Part shown: positions 6,053 to 8,328 of the stretch, one piece after another
Layout of the letters: every line of letters begins with the position of its first letter
Position numbering within the stretch: position 1 is the first letter of the stretch
Assembly: GCA_002723015.1 (NCBI GenBank)
Contig: PBNG01000014.1
Span: 42,114 to 50,441, forward strand
Source: Roseibacillus sp.
Lineage (GTDB): Bacteria; Verrucomicrobiota; Verrucomicrobiae; Verrucomicrobiales; Akkermansiaceae
Reading direction: 5' to 3'
DNA length: 8,328 nucleotides
Notes under the pieces: generated by a model
The model's input: only the letters and a program-made list of their open reading frames with translations
Told to the model about the DNA's origin: nothing
Database searches by the model: none
Made by a program: the position numbers and the translations under genes

Positions 6053-6976
6053 CTACCTCTTGGGATAATCCTGGTTCTCGTCGAGGTCCGCGTCAGTGAT
6101 CTTGTCGGAGGGGACTCCCTCCGAGGGAACCTCTGCCTGTGCACACCAAGTGATTGCGTTCAGGACGATCGTACGAAAGTCATCATGGCCCCAGTTGCGG
6201 TGAAAGTGTCCTCCGGTGAATCCGAAGCCGCGACCACCGTCAGGGCGCTCGTAGGCCCAGGCCAGATGCTGTATTTCACCCCGCTCAAGGGCGGCCTTTA
6301 CGTGTTGGTTGCCGGAGTGAAATCCATTTCTCCGTCTCATGGTGCTGGCGGGAGGGTGCGCGGAGAGAATGGGAGTGATCCCCTTCATTTCCTCCCGGAA
6401 GCGCATGTGGAAGTACCATTCATCACGAATCTTGAATGGTTGAACACCGCGTGTGATCGGGTGTTCTGGAAGTTCCTCGAAGTCTGCATCCCAGTGGGGG
6501 TTGACTGACCAGTTTCCTTCGAAGTAGCCGCCGATCCAGTCGAGGAACTTCGCTCCTGATTTACCCTTGGGAACCTCAACCCCGTAGTGGAGGCAGACCA
6601 GTCCACAACCGTCCTTTAGTTTCAAATCCAGACCATCCAGATGCTGGTTTGCCATGTGACGTCCCCCACCATCACAATAGAAGATGATACAGTCGGCGTC
6701 CTCAAGCTCCGTGGCATTGGCGGGCCATCCCTTGGCGAGGTGTACCTCTGCTTCGAGATGATTCCCCATGTGCTTGTTCAGTTGATTGGCTAGGAGAAGG
6801 CAGCCTGCCCTGTGTTCGTGCTGGTCATAACCGTGGCTTCGGTGACCAGCCATGAAGATGACCTTCTTCTTGTCCTGATCGTTCGATGCTGCCTTTCCGT
6901 CCTTATTCCCGAGGAGGGCTGGCCCGGTAAAGGCAACGAGAAGAACAGCTAAAAGAGCGGCTACTGCAGTTTTCAT
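6053..6976 (-). CDS. Secreted ThuA-like domain protein
   Basis: The protein has 307 residues from the ATG at 6974-6976. The frame is open further upstream, but this start gives a clear signal peptide (MKTAVAALLAVLLVAFTGPA). The rest is a ThuA domain (PF06283 type; class I glutamine amidotransferase-like fold). It begins KKVIFMAGHRSHG (37-49) followed by HEHRAG. Then come FYCDGGGRH (99-107), the family core GLVCLHYGVEVPKG (about 125-138), NPHWDADF, HPITRGVQPFKIRDEWYF, and the C-terminal GFGFTGGHFHRNWG. ThuA was named for trehalose utilisation in rhizobia; many secreted PVC homologues lack a defined reaction. An enzymatic or binding role on sugars in the periplasm is inference. The gene lies 112 nt downstream of the copper-domain protein gene on the same strand, so the two may be co-transcribed. 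The C-terminus (DADLDENQDYPKR) is an acidic tail. Confidence 0.9.
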   Translation of the reverse strand: MKTAVAALLAVLLVAFTGPALLGNKDGKAASNDQDKKKVIFMAGHRSHGYDQHEHRAGCLLLANQLNKHMGNHLEAEVHLAKGWPANATELEDADCIIFYCDGGGRHMANQHLDGLDLKLKDGCGLVCLHYGVEVPKGKSGAKFLDWIGGYFEGNWSVNPHWDADFEELPEHPITRGVQPFKIRDEWYFHMRFREEMKGITPILSAHPPASTMRRRNGFHSGNQHVKAALERGEIQHLAWAYERPDGGRGFGFTGGHFHRNWGHDDFRTIVLNAITWCAQAEVPSEGVPSDKITDADLDENQDYPKR

Positions 6977-7026
6977 ATTCAGCCCCGATACCATACTATC
7001 AGGGGCGGGATTGCAACTCGGCCGTT

Positions 7027-7070
7027 CAACCGGATCTGTTGAGGCCGATGTAATCAGATCAGGCAACCGG
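7027..7070. repeat. Direct and inverted repeats upstream of the ThuA-like gene
   Basis: CAACCGG occurs at 7027-7033 and 7064-7070 (37 bp apart). Between and partly overlapping these copies, GATCTG (7033-7038) is the reverse complement of CAGATC (7055-7060), with a 16-bp spacer. The block lies in the 112-nt gap between the copper-domain gene and the ThuA-like gene, where a separate promoter for the latter could be. I see no convincing -10/-35 pair; an operator is possible but unproven. Confidence 0.25.
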
Positions 7071-7088
7071 AGGACCAGCCAGCTGGAG

Positions 7089-8328
7089 CTATTTTACCCT
7101 CATAAGGCCCTTCATGATCCGCCAATGTCCGGGGAACGTACAGACGAAGTCATACTGACCCTTTTGTCCGGGCGAAGTGAATTCGAGAACCTCTGTTTCT
7201 CCGGGGAACACGAGTCCGGTGGCCGCAATAACCTCTGGAATATCCGGGACGTAGCCCAGCTTCACCGCAGTCGGATGGTCTTTCAACATCAGGTCGGCCT
7301 CGGTGCCCATCTTCTCCAGAGAACCAGGTTTGCCGATGACAATGTTGTGGGGCATGGAATCGGTGTTTTCAAAAATGAGCCTGATACGCTTCCCCGCAGG
7401 CACATCGAAGACTTTCTTGTCGAAGAGCATCTGTTCCTTAACGGACTTCAGGACCACGGTTACCATTTCGGATTCCTTACCGGGCTCCGGATTCTCCGTG
7501 CTCCTACCCTGTGACTGGACACTCTTCTGGAGAACATCCGCGAACTGATCTCCCTTTGCGGCCCGTTCCCGCAGGTGTTTGATCAGAGCGGCCCGGGCAT
7601 TCCCGGTAGCATTCTTGCCAAAGTGAGAAGCAATCGAAATCACGGTTCCACCCAGTCCGGATTCGCTTGTCTCCTGCAGGTAGATGTCATCATACCATGC
7701 AGTGCCTGTCTGGCCTCCGTAACCCCCGTAGAGAGCATGAATAACGATTTCCGTCGCGCTCCCGGAGTCAAAGTCGACTGAGTATTCTGCCCAACCGGTT
7801 GTTCCCCGGACAGCCTTGGTGCGATGCCCGACCCCGTGCACGTTGAACATGGATCCGCTGCCCTGCACGTTTTCGGTCCGGATCCATCCCCCGAGGCGAT
7901 AGCGGGTGTTGCGCTGAACCTTGATTGAGGCAGCCCACCCGGAGTCTGAACTCTGGTCGCTGGTGACTTTCAGGCACATACTCCCATTCCGGCCTTCCTC
8001 GACGGCAGAGAAGGCCGCATTCCGCGATCCACCGTGGAATCGTGGATTCCAGCCATCAGGTCGATTACCACTAATGTTTTCGATGTTTCCGTTGTGGAGG
8101 ATATCTCTGGGACCCTCGGTTTCCTTGGGTCTGATACGATCCAAGGCGCTTTTCACAAAGGCTCCTCCATGCCGGCGGGCGGCCACCTGGAAAGCGTCAT
8201 GAAGAACAGGATCGTTCATGATAGCGGATGAGTCCGTAGTGATGAGCTGGACGAGTGCGCTTCCAATCTCGGGGGAGTTGCCAATGGTTGAAAAGGCGAG
8301 GAGGAGATCCAGAAGAACCCTCGGTTCC
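7089..8328 (-). CDS. C-terminal part of a HEAT, beta-sandwich and azurin-like copper protein (partial)
   Basis: The frame is open to the right edge of the window, so only the last 412 residues are seen; an ATG at 8217-8219 lies inside the coding region and is not the start. Visible residues 1-68 are HEAT-like helices (EPRVLLDLLLAFSTIG). Residues about 79-218 resemble a carbohydrate-binding beta-sandwich: NGNIE, RNTRYRLGGWIRTENV, then TAWYDDIYL. After a helical segment and a charged, proline-containing linker (ENPEPGKES), residues about 287-412 form a cupredoxin. All four type-1 copper ligands are visible: H327 (MPHN), C396 and H401 (CTFPGH), M405. Their C-x4-H-x3-M spacing equals azurin's. 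Family relatives often begin with a dehydrogenase propeller like that of the 3363-5972 gene, but this part is outside the window. The likely role is periplasmic electron transfer, upstream of and perhaps co-transcribed with the ThuA-like gene. Confidence 0.88.
   Translation of the reverse strand, partial: EPRVLLDLLLAFSTIGNSPEIGSALVQLITTDSSAIMNDPVLHDAFQVAARRHGGAFVKSALDRIRPKETEGPRDILHNGNIENISGNRPDGWNPRFHGGSRNAAFSAVEEGRNGSMCLKVTSDQSSDSGWAASIKVQRNTRYRLGGWIRTENVQGSGSMFNVHGVGHRTKAVRGTTGWAEYSVDFDSGSATEIVIHALYGGYGGQTGTAWYDDIYLQETSESGLGGTVISIASHFGKNATGNARAALIKHLRERAAKGDQFADVLQKSVQSQGRSTENPEPGKESEMVTVVLKSVKEQMLFDKKVFDVPAGKRIRLIFENTDSMPHNIVIGKPGSLEKMGTEADLMLKDHPTAVKLGYVPDIPEVIAATGLVFPGETEVLEFTSPGQKGQYDFVCTFPGHWRIMKGLMRVK

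Noticed and set aside
6020..6508. 162-codon plus-strand open frame opposite the ThuA-like gene
   Set aside because: The minus strand encodes clear ThuA motifs throughout; the plus frame shows no motif.
7011..7514. 167-codon plus-strand open frame opposite the cupredoxin domain
   Set aside because: The minus strand carries intact copper-ligand motifs in this stretch, so the plus frame is a shadow.
8217..8219. ATG as the true start of the copper-domain gene
   Set aside because: The frame stays open for 36 more HEAT-like codons to the window edge and the protein would lack a signal peptide, so the gene begins outside the window.

Overview
The window looks like a chromosomal segment from a Verrucomicrobiota bacterium, or another member of the Planctomycetes-Verrucomicrobia-Chlamydiae (PVC) group. 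The main evidence is a cluster of large secreted proteins typical of these phyla: a putative dehydrogenase of the Pirellula/Verrucomicrobium type with a C-terminal heme c domain, an FG-GAP/VCBS propeller protein, a ThuA-like protein, and a HEAT-repeat protein ending in an azurin-like copper domain. The phylum is inferred from family content, because the window contains no rRNA or other phylogenetic marker.

Left part (1-1879): the 3' end of a membrane protein gene (+), then a tRNA-His(GTG) on the minus strand with encoded CCA and the extra G-1 base. A 140-nt spacer with a hairpin and short phased repeats leads into rnc (RNase III, +). Twenty-three bases after rnc lies a small gene of unknown function, probably in the same transcript. 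This is ordinary core-genome content.

Right part (1915-8328): four genes for predicted exported proteins form two convergent pairs. On the plus strand are an FG-GAP/VCBS protein with seven Asp-rich repeats (best start 1978) and a large cytochrome c-containing putative dehydrogenase with a C-terminal discoidin-like domain (3363-5972). On the minus strand are a ThuA-like protein (6053-6976) and, upstream of it, the C-terminal 412 residues of a multidomain protein: HEAT-like helices, a carbohydrate-binding-like beta module, and a type-1 copper domain with all four azurin-type ligands. The pairs converge on an 80-nt spacer that holds a small hairpin.

How they may work together (inference): both large proteins pair a possible glycan- or ligand-binding beta module with a redox centre (heme c in one, blue copper in the other), and ThuA-like proteins are associated with sugar utilisation. 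A periplasmic, possibly carbohydrate-oxidising, electron-transfer system is a reasonable hypothesis, but no substrate can be read from the sequence. I see no mobile element, CRISPR array, phage gene or restriction/defence gene.
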